The notes beneath the pieces were generated by a model. The model did no database searches. It saw only the letters and a program-made list of their open reading frames with translations, and had not been told where the DNA came from. A program made the position numbers and the translations under genes. A stretch of DNA of 64,000 nucleotides. Source: Crossaster papposus (Eukaryota; Echinodermata; Asteroidea; Velatida; Solasteridae). Positions within the stretch are counted from its first letter, which is position 1; each line of letters opens with the position of its first letter. Shown here one piece after another: positions 33,715 to 45,960 of the stretch. The stretch spans positions 62,001-126,000 of the forward strand of contig JBAIAA010000412.1 of assembly GCA_037893245.1 (NCBI GenBank), written 5' to 3'.

Positions 33715-34924
33715 TTAGAGGCGCATCAATAATGTACGGCCGCAGACCCGCATTATCACTATAATACATAATTCAACATTTATCACTGAAATGAAGGGAA
33801 GAAAACCATTCACAGTTAATGTAAAAACAAATGTCAGGTCGTTTGTGAGTAAGATCTCCGTGTCTAATAGCATCGACTATTTGACGATGTGGATAAAACT
33901 TCGATTAGGGACCATCTCTGATTAGAGTAAGATATTTACCGAAGTACCGGCCTCACACTTATCGCTGTAGTACCAATGTGCATCCGACAAGGAAGCCACT
34001 AATCTGCCTAGTACTGACGCACATTAATGCCTGTATATCTTTGTGTTAGTTCTTTGAAAACAAAACTACGAATACAAAATGACAATTAAGATCCCTAGGG
34101 GAAACACAGGCGCGGTTCTAGAGCCAATATTCTAGAGGGGGCTAGAACCGCGGCTGTGAAAACAGTTTTTGTAATCGGAGTATACTTTCACACAGAGACA
34201 GAGCACACTATAACAGATCAGTAATAATAGCTGTCGATGCAGGTCGGTATAGTGTTCATAATTGTATTCTGAGCTTAAATATACGGTAAGACTCCGAAGG
34301 AACTTAATTTATGCAGCATGCGCCGCGTGAGACAGCACGGTCGCTATTTCTACTCTTTCTTTCCCGCCAAATATATCGGCTGACGTCACTAGACGGTATA
34401 TGACGTCACCATAAGCCCCGCAGGCGCAGGCCGCGCGATGTAATCTGGATTCACAAACCGGGTCTCGATTACCGCGTGTTTAGATATGTTCCCCTTACAT
34501 TAGAAATTCAAAGCAGGGACATGGCCGACCGGGTTTAATTAGCACCGGGGACGACTGCTCTAATCGACCGTCAAGATTCAGGGGGCTCCGGTTGCCGACT
34601 CGCAATGGCGCAGCCCTGGGCAGAAATCTCATTAAAAACGAAGAAGTGAATGTTTCTCTCCAAATACAGAGTAAGCAATACACATCTCTGCATCATTGGT
34701 TCGGATACAGGCCTGCGCTGTATATACTCGTAAAGATTGGTGTATACATTTATATCGCTCAGTTTCTGCGCGCACGAGATACCTATGGTGGCCCTGGAGG
34801 GACAACGCAGATCGTGAATATTGACGTCATAAATGTTGACGCTAATTCTTTTCCAGCAAGCTATAGGTTTTGGCTAGTCTTGCTCCAAGACCGAGTTTTT
34901 CATTTGTCCTGGGCGCGCCGTCCG
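33715..34924. other. No gene recognised
   Basis: A GC-richer patch at 34315-34620 with two TGACGTCA sites (34381-34388 and 34400-34407). A distal regulatory region is possible; nothing firm. Confidence 0.4.
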
Positions 34925-35066
34925 TCTAGTCTATTATTATTATTATTGTTATATATTTCTGATAATGAAACCAAGATTCCCTCAAAAGCGCCCAAAGCAC
35001 TGTAGCTCGCAAGCCTGAAAAAAATATGTAGAGAGAAGACAATAAGAAGAAGGTACAGTTTTAGAC
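34925..35066 (-). repeat. SINE family 1 tail fragment
   Basis: (TAT)n plus CCCTCAAAAGCGCCCAAAGC through AAGAAGGTACAGTTTTAGA is the reverse complement of the 3' part of the 60045-60345 copy. The tRNA head is missing; the (ATT) run is its 3' tail. Confidence 0.82.
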
Positions 35067-35089
35067 GTTTTTTTATGTCCGGTCGTGAA

Positions 35090-35275
35090 ATTTGACGTCA
35101 AATTTGACGTCAATATTCGCGACTTTGGGGGCAAGTCGCGAAATTTGACGTCAATATTGACGACTTTGGGGCAAGTCGTGAAATTTGTCGTCAATATTGA
35201 CGTCAATATTCGCGACTTTAGGGAAAGTCGTGAAATTTGACGCGAATGCCGACGTCAAATTCAACGTCAATATTT
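35090..35275 (+). repeat. Imperfect tandem repeat with four TGACGTCA palindromes
   Basis: Units of about 55 bp: GAAATTTGACGTCAATATT followed by CGCGACTTTGGGGCAAGTCG. Perfect TGACGTCA at 35093-35100, 35105-35112, 35146-35153 and 35198-35205. The octamer is the CREB/ATF consensus; regulatory use is unproven. Confidence 0.85.
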
Positions 35276-35529
35276 TCAATATATATGCTGGAGTTAGAGA
35301 TATCGTCATTTAAAAACATTTCAGACTGGATGAATCTTGGCGTTTAAGGAGGTCCTAGTAGTTGCGCCACTGTAATTAAAATTGGGATTGAAACACACAA
35401 GTTGTTAAAATGACAAATATCATTGGTTATTTCGACCATTGTTTGGGTTAAAATTTACCAATTTCATTGGTTGGACACATATCTACCAATTAGTTGGTTA
35501 TTTCAACCAATCTGTTTTTAGGGTGCACT

Positions 35530-36723
35530 GTACTCATAGCCTGTTCCAGATTCGAACAGCTCTTGGGAAGGAAGCAGTCGACACTGGCGTACGGTTGCAT
35601 GTGATGAGGCTACGTTGATGGGTCAGGTTGTGTCGTCTCTTACTACTAAATTCCTAGATCAGATGATTTTAACCAGATAGGCCTATTCCAACCACTTTGC
35701 CGAACTGTTTCCTTGTTACCAACAGGCTTTAAACCTAGAAGTATATAAGATAGAAGTATATAACATAGATATACCAACCTTCTGGAGAGAAAAAAAGGGA
35801 AAAAAGATTGTTGAAAAGAGTTTGGCGCATTACTTCTGTCTATTATTGTTATTCGAACTCCAAGGCGCCAAAGCATCGCCATCATCATGTGAACATAAGA
35901 TCCGACTGGAAACCAGATTAATTTCCTCCCTATGGGCCGAACATGTGTACATAAAAGATGACCGGCACAAATCCCTAGATTCGGCGGGAATGATTTGGCG
36001 CGGGAGAGTCGGCGCCTTAACGACGAACATCTTCACTCGTCGAAACCCGACGCTGGGCCAGGATCGCTATTAGCATGCAATGCGATGCCCTGATACGCAC
36101 CCACGGCAGATTTGTCTTCTTTTTACAAAGTCGGATGATAATATTTAATACAGTTTTTTGTAGGTCACATGATTTTTTTCAGTTGACTTTTAGATTAATA
36201 ATTCACTGTGCTATCGCAAACAGGTGTGCCTATTTGTACAAAAACGGAATTTCGTAAAAATTAACATTATGTTATTATTATTTTGTTTTACATATTCTTC
36301 AATCCCTTACAGCGAACAGAACAGACTGTACTATTACGATTGATGAAATATTATAATATTAAGGAATTACACCCTTTTAAACAATTATAATTTTAAATTA
36401 GATTACTAATAATGAGAAAGACTCCCTTACTGCCATTACAACCTGTAAAATACACAGGTACCTAATTACAGCCTCAGTCAAGGCCATCCTGAATCAACCG
36501 GCAAACAACAAGAGCGGCAAAGCTGATGTGAGGCCACGAAGCGACTAGAGTGGAGACCAGTTTAACGAGCACGATCGAGTGGCGAAGCCACCAGGCTTAA
36601 ACTAACTCGATTTGCGGAGTTTGTTTTAGTTGAATTATGCAATTTAAGCAACAAAACAAGTTGTGTGCAGACAGTTTAACCAATCACGGAATGCGTATAC
36701 ACGATTCGGTAAGTACCCGAGAC
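35530..36723. other. No gene recognised
   Basis: The overlapping 83- and 80-codon ORFs near 35646-36073 on both strands lack domain-like content. Confidence 0.5.
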
Positions 36724-36945
36724 GTGCCCTCTGACGTCACTTGTTTACATCTGTATTCAAATGTGCCCGGCAGTGATGTGCACACATCGTGTTTTACATG
36801 ACATTTTCTCAAAGAGTGACGTCGCAGGTCAGATCGCCTTTGAATTATGTGACCTCTGGTGTCATCTCTTAACCAAATTTATGTAAAACATGGTGCGTGC
36901 GCATACTGCCGGGCACATTTGAACACAGATGTAAGCAGAGGGCAC
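36724..36945. mobile_element. Foldback element 'GTGCCCTCTGACGTCA'
   Basis: About 50-bp TIRs: GTGCCCTCTGACGTCA ... TTTACATCTGTATTCAAATG / TGCCCGGCAGT, mirrored at 36902-36945. A second, partly deleted copy is at about 13283-13449. Confidence 0.85.
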
Positions 36946-37019
36946 ATCGTCTATACCGTTTTGCACGTAAAGACTAACAAACACTCCAACACGTACACGT
37001 TCGTTTTGGATTCGAGTCG

Positions 37020-37041
37020 CCCCCCCCCCCCCCCCCCCCCT
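37020..37041 (+). repeat. Homopolymer tracts (representative)
   Basis: Poly-C at 37020-37040. Similar tracts: poly-C 5927-5943 and 59725-59746; poly-G 14049-14067, 24544-24557, 29648-29656, 29879-29894, 63570-63579. (AT)n at 17380-17393; (GA)n at 38329-38343. Confidence 0.9.
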
Positions 37042-37495
37042 CGGTTTTTTTTTTAAATGACAGATCTTGTTAATGTTCTAACAGAAGTTCGCGAGAGAAA
37101 AAAATCATAGGCATAGACTTAACATATAGATGTTTATTAACTTAGGCACTGTAGATGAATGTCTCTATATTATGGGCATTCAAAATGGACTTTGTAACGA
37201 CACGTGGCGATTGTATTGCCATATTTACGGTACGGGTCTAAGTTACTAAGTTACAATACACAAGTTACAATACATTTAGCGTATCGCTCGGAAGTGTTGA
37301 AATATAGAATCTTACCAAAGGTGGGAAAACTGACGAATACAGTGCTCCCTTGTACAACTTTTCCAATCCCTGACGCTATAAAGGTGGGACTCTGGAATCT
37401 GTTTGAGCGACATAATCAGGTACATCAACAACGGATTCGCGCGAGTCGTCGGTGACCATTTAAATTATTTTAATTGCACAGGGCAATGCATGCAT

Positions 37496-37971
37496 GAGCA
37501 AGTTCGGGCGCGAACTATGAGTCAACCATTAGTCAGTCTCTGCTTTTACCAATGCGCATGCTCAAATGCAGTTCGCTCAAACGGCTCTAGTCGAACTATT
37601 GTTGAAAAGATGGCAATCGCTTTGTTTACATTTGCGACATGAATGAAATGGGGATTGGCAATATTCTCCCACGCATATAAGTACGATAAGTCATAACGTT
37701 TATCATGTTGGTCCAAAAACAAGAAAAAAATTACATTAGGCCTGCCAGACTTTCACTTACGTTACTGCCTTTCCCTCCGACTACTGCCATCACTTTTTTT
37801 CACGACACTGGTTCTCTCTATGTTTTCTATTGGAAAGAGGCTATTGTCAACCAGCGGCCACCGTGCCCCGGTGTCTGGTTCCAAAATAGTCGACTAGATA
37901 GTCCAACCATCCTGCGTTCGAGTGACGTTAGTCAAACTATGGTTAACTATAGTTCGCGCCTGAACTTGCTC
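37496..37971. mobile_element. TIR element 'GAGCAAGTTCGGGCGCGAAC', about 476 bp
   Basis: GAGCAAGTTCGGGCGCGAAC / TATGAGTCAACCATTAGTCA at the left is mirrored by GTTAGTCAAACTATGGTTAA / CTATAGTTCGCGCCTGAAC / TTGCTC at the right. Single copy in this window. Confidence 0.8.
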
Positions 37972-38929
37972 TATAATGCTGACACCGTTTGTGGCTGTTT
38001 GTGGCATTGTGGTCTCCGCTCCAGTCGCTTGAACCGCTCTGTCGAAAGGCTGAATTACGTATTACCTAATTCGTGATGTGTTTTGGATACTACACGAGGT
38101 CAGCTTACGTTTTGCCTGGCTCACATGCAGAGTGCAGTATCGGTATCACGTCAGCACAAAGTCTGATTAATTTGTGTGAACTGATTTGTGTATTTAAAAA
38201 CCGAGGAGACGACATGGTTGGAAGCCGCCAAACTCTCCCACTGTCATCTGGTTTATAGTGAGGGCCTACAAATCTGCCCTCCTTACAATTAAGTGATGAT
38301 ACAATCGAAAACTTGCAAGCATTCACCAGAGAGAGAGAGAGAGTGGCATTTGATTTGTAGTTATTTAATTAATGCCGTTGAAATGAATTCAAACAGTTTA
38401 GCCATTCCTATTGGTCAAGAGCCCGACACGTGGGTATGTTCAAACGGCCGATAAAACACGGCCCAGCCGGTTTTAAACGGTTTTTTTTTGGCGTCACATT
38501 AAATTCGCGCTCCTATAAAGTCTGGTTTGTTCACTTAAACTTGGAGCATTGGTTGGAGTTCATTGCACAGAGGATACATAAAATGTCATAACAATTGATA
38601 AGGCTATGTCTCTAAATATATCAGTAATGTAATATATCAGTAATGTAACATTTCAGCTGAATAGCTTCAAAGCATCTTAATATCAATCCATGGAGAGCTA
38701 TTGAAAAGTAGTCTGTTGGCAAAACAGACACAGCTCTTGGTAGGTTTTTTTGTTTTCAGATGGGAAGAACATGATCTATCAACACTTACTGGTGGATCAA
38801 ATATAATATTTTTTACGAGAAAAAAATTATACTAAATGGCCACTTTCTTCTGACTCACACTCTAAGTTATTAAGTTAATTAAGCAGTAGTTAATAAGTAT
38901 TAAAGTAGTAAAAGAAGCTAATAATAATG

Positions 38930-39190
38930 TTGGTATTTATAGCGCTTTATACCTACAATGTAGTGTTTCAAAGCGCTTTATGATTATTATTCCTGTTCAC
39001 CAGGAACGAGACCATTTCTGCAGCAGCCCAAGTGATCAAGCTCATGTGCATCAGCGCATGTGGTCGCTACTTTCACAGGTGCCATTAGCCTATACTCATT
39101 GGTGGAGAATGGCAATTGTAGCAAAGTGTCTTGCCCAAGAACAATGTTCCCTGCCAGGGTTCGACTACTAGACCACAGCGACCCACCAAG
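38930..39190 (-). repeat. SINE-like element related to family 2
   Basis: Minus strand has GTCGCTGTGGTCTAGTAG, CTTGGGCAAGACACTTTGC and, near the tail, TCATAAAGCGCTTTGAAAC and paired 'agcgctttat' motifs. No protein-like reading; boundaries approximate. Confidence 0.55.
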
Positions 39191-39199
39191 TTGGTGCGA

Positions 39200-39945
39200 T
39201 TGTTTTAGACGTATATGCATTGTATTCGTTTAAATTGTGTTCTTTGGTATACAGGAGATCTACACTATAGGCTACTTGGTCGAGAACCGGGCACTTCATT
39301 CATATTCAGACGTTCTGACGAAGCACATGTGTGTATTTTCTTAAATGGAAGCGGGTGGTGATAGTAGAATGCAAAGATGCATGGTGTTGCGCATGATTGG
39401 TGCTCCAATTCCCGTGCATGTATGTACTTGCAGCCTGTTGCCACATGGCGATCGCCACCCGAAATGACATTCAAATTAAATGTCTACCTCGGCTATACTG
39501 ATTGATAAGAGACCCTTGTTACTAGTTGAGAAACGCCACTCTTAACACAAGCCATGTCATAATACGAATGCCGCCCGTGCTGGGAAAACAAATGCCATGT
39601 CCCCGGCGACGGCCGGGAACGGCAACTGCGGCGCGTCGTGGTGGAGATAGCGCGCCGTGCGAGTTGATTATTAACCGGTTCAAAAGTGTTGGAATGCCAG
39701 CCGGTTAGGCCCGAACGATCGATCGTATACAAGCCCCGTACTCTATACACAATTCAGTTAATACTAAAACACCGTTTAATCCAGCGGTCTGATTATACCA
39801 ACCTGCCGGTCGTTAGAAGGCATACTGACGTTGACGCGCATGGGAAAGGTATACGGGGCTCATTTATAAAATCCGACCCGTCAAGAGATACACCATCTCG
39901 TATATCGTTGACATCATCATGCACCGCGCTATTCTGAGCCAGCCT
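39200..39945. other. No gene recognised
   Basis: A GC-richer segment at 39560-39760 with antiparallel small ORFs; no domain recognised. Confidence 0.45.
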
Positions 39946-40194
39946 GGGGCCAATTTCATAGAGCTGTTAAGCAAAAAAATTTGCTTAGCACCAAAAAGTC
40001 TTGCTCAAAAGTAACGGGTTGCCAGCCAAAACTCCATGTGGATTTCATGCTAAGCAAAAACTAACTGAATATAGGCCTAAGTCGGAAGCAATATATGTTA
40101 CCTAAAAATTTGGTTTGTAACCCTGTTTTTGACAAGGAATAATTGTCATGCTAAGCACATTTTTGTGCTTAACAGCTCTATGAAATTGGCCCCA
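39946..40194. mobile_element. 'CTGGGGCCAATTTCATAG' MITE
   Basis: CTGGGGCCAATTTCATAGAG at the left and CTATGAAATTGGCCCCAG at the right. Interior AAAACTCCATGTGGATTTCA. Confidence 0.88.
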
Positions 40195-40850
40195 GATGAA
40201 CAGGAAACTAACTGCTAGCCGATATATTGTATATAATTTATCCGTTTACATTATTTTCAGCTGGAATAAAAACAAAAGTTGCAATTACATGTAGCTGCTC
40301 TTTCACGCGGAGATTGACCGAGAATAATAGGGTAAATACGTGGTGCAAACAAAAATATAATGCGACACTGGGCCGAGACAAATGGGCAATATCAATAAAC
40401 AAATTTGCATATTTGTAATTAATACCGCTTTGCTCATACAGACCAACAAGTTTGAAAATCCAATCATTGCTGGTACATCTCAATGTACATACCTATAGTA
40501 CTAGTAGCAAGTAAGTTGCGTTCGGGAAAACCACGCTAGTCCAAGTACTTCCATCCTTTAATTTTCCGTAGTGGTTAAACGCCAGTCACATCGATGAGGG
40601 TACAAAAGGCTTCAGCTTCCCGCGTTTACATTCTACGTTAATAGAATGACGTGCACCACCTGCAACGATCGAGCTGTCTTGTGCCTGCACCCGTTTCCGC
40701 CATGCGAAACAGACAGTGCACATAGCGTGCACAGACAGTTAGACACAAGTCTAATAGATCATACAGTTGCTGTCAATGGAGCTATGTATGGCCTTATCGT
40801 GAAAAACAGCTGCTTTCTTCTTACTCCCCGACTCTAATTCTGCGCACCTT

Positions 40851-41072
40851 TTATTGATGAATACGAAATACTGATACAACAAGTTCAATGCAGGCTTGAA
40901 TATGTCGTCGCCACCTTTGGCAGTTGGGCAGTTGAGCTGACTGGAAAGGCGAGGGAAGGCAGTAATTATTTAAGGCATCGATCGCCAGGTGCCAGATTCT
41001 AATGCACGTTAGGAATGCGTGATCTGGTTTGACTATAGGAACCTCATTACAAAAGTCACACATATTTTCCAA
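40851..41072 (-). pseudogene. Possible LINE ORF2 C-terminal zinc-knuckle fragment
   Basis: The minus-strand reading contains CDFCNEVPIVKPDHAFLTC followed by IRIW. The spacing C-x2-C-x(n)-H-x-F-x2-C-x(n)-W matches the Cys/His motif that follows the RT in many non-LTR retrotransposons. A stop codon sits immediately before the fragment in frame, and no RT motif was found beside it. It could be a tiny relic or a coincidence. Confidence 0.3.
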
Positions 41073-42122
41073 CTAGTATACCTCCCGGTCTCCGTCAGAC
41101 CTTTGAGGCAAATAAGTTAAATGAACTGTGGGTAAAGATTGCTAGGATTAAGCGATAATCTCAGAGGTGCCCGTAGTTTACTTGTGCTGTGTTCATTTAT
41201 TTTGCGCAGCCTTTTGTGGAGTGCGCCTTTTGGAATCTGTTGTATTTTACTCTCAGAAATATTTGGCAATTTTTACCACATCAATTAACCCCAAAACAAA
41301 AGAAGAAGCAGGTTCTCTAAAATGAGTAATTGACAGATGTACGCCTGATGGTAATGACATAAATTGTTCAGAACTGTTATTGTAAAATCAATGGACACAA
41401 TCGATGGACAGAGTTCATCTATTATCTTCGGTAGACAGCTAAATTTACAGCCGTATGCTGGTGTCATCGTTTTATTACAGAGAAGCACACTCGCCGAACT
41501 AATCGTTTCATTGTTAATTTCTAAGCGGCTATATGCACAATAGTATTGATAGAGTCTCAATTACGACAAACAAAATAAAAACCATTATTATATGTTCACA
41601 ATTATACTAAAAACGCCATTTAGTACCCCTTGTATCAATGTCGAATGCAGATGTTTTGTCAAATGCATGAGATCTTACAATATTTCAAAGCATAGTGATC
41701 TGCTCAAAATATGGATGATTCTTGATTGATTAATGAGCTTATAGTCTTTGTTTCCCGAATAGAAGTCACGCGAGAAAAATCCGACGTGTCATATCATCAC
41801 TGTTTTAATTTGCTTATTACCACGACCGGGTCGGATATAAGCTAATAACACAAATTCCAACGAAGCACGACATAAAAACTAATTGATACACCATCGGAAA
41901 TATATATATACCTATTCCCTTATTCAATCAGTATACATTAGCTAATTATGATATCCTTTTCCGTGGGTTACTAAACATCTGTTTCCTCCATCATTTTTAA
42001 ATGGTTGTTTAAATTAAAAACAAAGTGTATTTTCTGCATGCATAATGACTGCCGTCGTGGTATTTCTTTAGCCTTAGACCTACTAACTACACATACAAGA
42101 CCTCGGATGGTATAACAACAAC
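41073..42122. other. No gene or recognised repeat
   Basis: AT-rich. A 91-codon minus ORF at 41285-41560 has no recognisable motif. Confidence 0.5.
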
Positions 42123-42521
42123 TTAAAGGGATCGTATACGTTTATTAATTGGAACCCACTGTTTGTTTCAATCCTATATAGTTATAGATATATACCATAA
42201 AACTAACCTGTAAACATTTAATTTCAAAAGGTGGTAGCGATTTTGAGATATTGCCGAAATTCTGGAGCGGTTTTGTCCACGCAGGAAGAATAATCTGCAT
42301 TGGAATACACACTCTGAGAAACGTCACTGCAGTATTAAACGTTTCTCAGGTTCAAATTTTTTGGGATAAAAAGTGATATCTTTTTCCATAACCGCAGTAC
42401 TTCGAAGTGAACAGTTTCTAAAAATGCATTATACTATCCAAAGCTGCTGTACTTCTTACCAAGTAAGTTATTATTGCCATTAATTTTTTGAGTAATTACC
42501 AAACGTATACGACCCCTTTAA
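42123..42521 (-). mobile_element. Family B MITE, full length, reverse; arm of an inverted duplication
   Basis: TTAA at 42123-42126 and 42518-42521. The end next to the spacer has the variant CGTATACGACCCCT, shared with the partner copy at 44252. Confidence 0.92.
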
Positions 42522-43124
42522 CTGTACTGTATACTGTACATGTAAATTTTGTACATGTACATGTATAGTACGTGGTATGAATATCAGTCCTATGCCTTTG
42601 GTGCCGGCTTTAACTATTATCCTTTGTACGACCCGCTATACCCGGTTCGAGACTTGCAGGGTCTTTTTATACTGAAACATTTCCCGACAAGATTGTGTTA
42701 ATTACACGGATGACTTCCCCAGCAATGGAAACAAACACGGTTTGACCACAAAACAAATAATGAATGCGGCCAATTATTCAAGTACAGTAACAGTTTACTT
42801 GGGTGTTGTATTATATATACTCACGAGACAAGCACACAAAAATGTCATACCTATTTATTGAATTTCACGGCTGAACCATTTCGCTCTATGGATACTGCAA
42901 AAAGACTACTATGTAAATTAACACCTAAATACCAGCAATAAACAAATTGGTCGAAATAAGTTGAACAAAAGTGCAAATGTGTGGTATTTTATTTTGGTAA
43001 TTTGTAAGTTGTTCAATTTAAAATTAAAAGATATAATTACTTTTTTTGGGAGGCAAGGTATGCACATCTAGAGTTGGAAAATATGTTATAGCATTGCAGC
43101 ATGAAGAACAACAAAATGGCCGCC

Positions 43125-43330
43125 AAGTTCGCGCCGGAGGACGTATATACACGCAAAGTTTTCCCCAGATTCAAAACGAATGACGCATAAACACGTCATA
43201 AGCAAGACCGGAAATGTCTGTCAGCAGCGAGCAAGGCCGGACATGCGTGGGTATGCTTCCCGGTACCATCGTACCATCGGTGATGTTAAAATAATCCCGG
43301 CGCGAACTGGTTAATGGACGGATTAATTAT
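43125..43330 (+). repeat. 'CACGCAAAGTTTTCCCCAGA' repeat, copy 1
   Basis: GTTCGCGCCGGAGGACG, ACACGCAAAGTTTTCC, GCGAGCAAGGCCGGA, AAAATAATCCCGGCGCGAAC. Starts and ends in inverted GTTCGCGCC/GGCGCGAAC. Matches 46740-47400. Confidence 0.7.
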
Positions 43331-43705
43331 ATGTGGTAACAAACATGATTGGCGGCCATTTTAAACAAAAAACCGGTGATAACACCCCCCAAAACGGCCA
43401 CCGCTGCCACCACATTATTTTCTAACTACAGGGGTGCCTACCTTGCCAAAAATCACCATGAGCATTATTTCCCTACATTTGATACCACCATCAACTAGGA
43501 TGATGGCACTGGCCTAAATGTGTTATTAATAATATCACAACCTATACAAAAAACCACCCTCATACTAGATTGTGTGTTATCAACTTATCACTCAATAGGT
43601 TTTGATATACAATGTATAGGGTAATTGGCTTTAATTTGGCACCGAGAGAGGGAGCGATACCCCGTTTGCTTTGGGTGTATAATCGTCAAGAATATACTGT
43701 TCTTG

Positions 43706-43791
43706 TAGTCTGGTTCCCTGATGACCCCACTTTAGACGAAACAGCTTAATTTATAGACGTCGGGGAATTACCAGGTCAGGGAAACAGACTA
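43706..43791 (+). mobile_element. Mini TIR element 'TAGTCTGGTTTCC'
   Basis: TAGTCTGGTTCCCTG ... GGGAAACAGACTA, with GACGAAACAGCTTAATTTAT in the middle. The reverse-complement copy is at 59946-60023. Confidence 0.8.
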
Positions 43792-43889
43792 GCTGGCTTG
43801 CACCCTTTTCACGGAGGTGCAACCAACTGCAAACAGAATGCGGACCAACTAATTTTGATTAATTAAGTGGGGGCAGTATTCGAAAATAG

Positions 43890-43932
43890 TTTTTTCCAAC
43901 GTTGGTCGGCCGACCATCGTTGGAAATTGACA
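43890..43932. repeat. Palindrome TTGGTCGGCCGACCA with flanking stem
   Basis: TTCCAACG-TTGGTCGGCCGACCA-TCGTTGGAA near 43897-43928. A perfect 15-base inner palindrome with outer arms. Confidence 0.85.
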
Positions 43933-44060
43933 CCACCGTTCATAAAAATGAGGTCACGCCTGGTGCTTTATTTAATAGGATGACTAAAAATACCGACAAG
44001 TAAGGTATTTCATATTAATTTAGTAGTTTCTGGTTTTTGTTGTTACAGTGTAAATTATCT

Positions 44061-44124
44061 TTAAAGGGATCGTATACGTTTGGTAATTACTCCAAAAATG
44101 TATGGCAATAAAAACTTACTTGGT
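44061..44124 (+). mobile_element. Family B left-end fragment
   Basis: TTAA plus AGGGATCGTATACGTTTGG through 'acttacttggta', then an abrupt junction into the inverted-duplication arm. Confidence 0.85.
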
Positions 44125-44251
44125 ATACCGGGTATAGCGGGTCGTACAAAGGATAATAGTTAAAGCCGGCACCAAAGGCATAGGACTGATATTCATACCA
44201 CGTACTATACATGTACATGTACAAAATTTACATGTACAGTATACAGTACAG

Positions 44252-44646
44252 TTAAAGGGGTCGTATACGTTTGGTAATTACTCCAAAAATGAATGGCAAT
44301 ACAAACTTACTTGGTAAGAAGTACAGCAGCTTTGGATAGTATAATGCATTTTTAGAAACTGTTCACTTCGAAGTACTGCGGTTATGGAAAAAGATATCAC
44401 TTTTTATCCCAAACAATTTGAATCTGAGAAGCGTTACTGCAGTGACGTTTCTCAGATTGTGTATTCCAATGCACATTATTCTTTCTGCGTGAACATAACC
44501 GCGCCAGATTTTCGGCAATATCTCAAAATCGCTACCACCTTTTAAAATCAAATTTTTACAGGTTAGTTTTATGGTATATATCTATAACTATATAGGATTG
44601 AAACAAACAGTGGGTTCCAAGTACCGAACGTATGCGATCCCTTTAA
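44252..44646 (+). mobile_element. Family B MITE, full length; partner arm of the inverted duplication
   Basis: TTAA at 44252-44255 and 44643-44646. Starts AGGGGTCGTATACG, the same variant as the copy at 42123-42521, in opposite orientation. Confidence 0.92.
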
Positions 44647-45705
44647 GCATGATTGTTTAGAGTGACCATTGACCCATTTTGTTGTCATCGACATGCCATG
44701 TGTACGGCAACAATTCAAATCCAGGTATATATGCAATTACAGGTTCTTGATTCGATAATATTAAAATTGTCAGTCTCACAAATTCTTAAGATGAACGCTT
44801 CTTTTCAACTCGAACAATACACAAGCGAGACAGGATACCAGCAGCATTGAACTCCGCACAAGTGTGATTAATGGAATAATTGCAGTCGAAGTCGGTGCTT
44901 ACGAAAACAAAACCCACACACCCAGCACGAATCGGTTGTCATCCTGGGAATAGCTGATACTATAACACTTCGCTCACAGATTATGTGTCTTGATTGGCTG
45001 AGAGCTAGTCACATGGTATTTTCTATTTCCGCTATCTTCCTGAGCTGTGCACGGTCAAACGTAATACACCATAGCAACCAAAGTACGATACCCATAGCAA
45101 CCAAAGTACCCATGGCCGGTATTTGTGTGCGAATCATGTGCGCGTTGCGCGTAGCGTTCCAAAAAGACGGCGCTACAGAGCTGGGTTTAAACATTTCGTG
45201 AAGGGGTGGTTTAGAAAGAAGCAAAGACATTTCCCACCACTTTTGTATTGAAATCGAAGTTCATTTTAACTGTATATTTAGGTTTAAATAATTTTAAAAT
45301 ATTATAACCAAGCAGAATAATGTGGATGAGGTGCTATAAAACAAATATGTACTTACTGTTTTGTCTCGTGGTGTGGTGAAACAATAGCTTTCCTCGGTGA
45401 TCCACGGGGCATTCCATTTCCCCCATGTATCACTTCCGGAGGCTAGTTTTACTACACCACTCGAAGCATTCAATATTTGTATACCATTGTTTCTAAATTC
45501 GGTAGCCTGTGGAGACCTGAACACAATGTGGACAATGGGAGTCAAAAGGTCTCCACAGGGTAATTTCTACAGATGAATAGGTCTCCACAAGAAAGTTCAC
45601 AAAATAGATTTTTAGATTTTACTCAAATTAAAAAACTAGAGTTAGGATATTGGTTAGGTTTAGTGTTTGGGTTAAGGTATAATATTGGGTATATTGGGTC
45701 GAAAT
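44647..45705. other. No gene recognised
   Basis: Contains GGTCTCCACA repeats (45509-45593, both orientations) and the direct repeat CATAGCAACCAAAGTA (45071-45106). Confidence 0.5.
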
Positions 45706-45826
45706 TTTAACCCAGGAAATTAATTGTGGTTGAAATAGGAGCATTTTGAAAAACGTGCTCGACTTTCTAACCATTATTTGTGTACACGAGAACAAAGAGA
45801 TGTCTCCACAAAGATACACATTTGAG
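45706..45826 (+). repeat. Interspersed repeat shared with 31739-31862
   Basis: Same landmarks as the other copy with few changes. The ORF at 45746-46048 runs through it and into family A, so it is not a gene. Confidence 0.8.
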
Positions 45827-45960
45827 AATATGGCTGTACATGTCAAACACAAAATACTCACTCAAAAGAAAGACACGAAAGATTTCACGACTTACCCACC
45901 TCAACGAGCCGCCATCTTTTGTTTCGCATATACTTGGCTTTATGCATTAAGCATGTGGTT

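Larger units (their letters stand above)
42518..44255. repeat. Inverted duplication: about 130-bp unique arms extending two opposed family B copies
   Basis: 42518-42650 (TTAACTGTACTGTATACTG ... CCGCTATACCCGG) recurs as its reverse complement at 44122-44255. With the adjoining B copies (42123-42521 and 44252-44646), each arm is about 525 bp, separated by about 1.47 kb. The B arms differ at scattered positions, so the duplication is not brand new. Confidence 0.85.

Noticed and set aside
34592..35005. 137-codon ORF
   Set aside because: Its second half is a SINE tail (Leu run from (TTA)n) and the first half has no recognisable domain.
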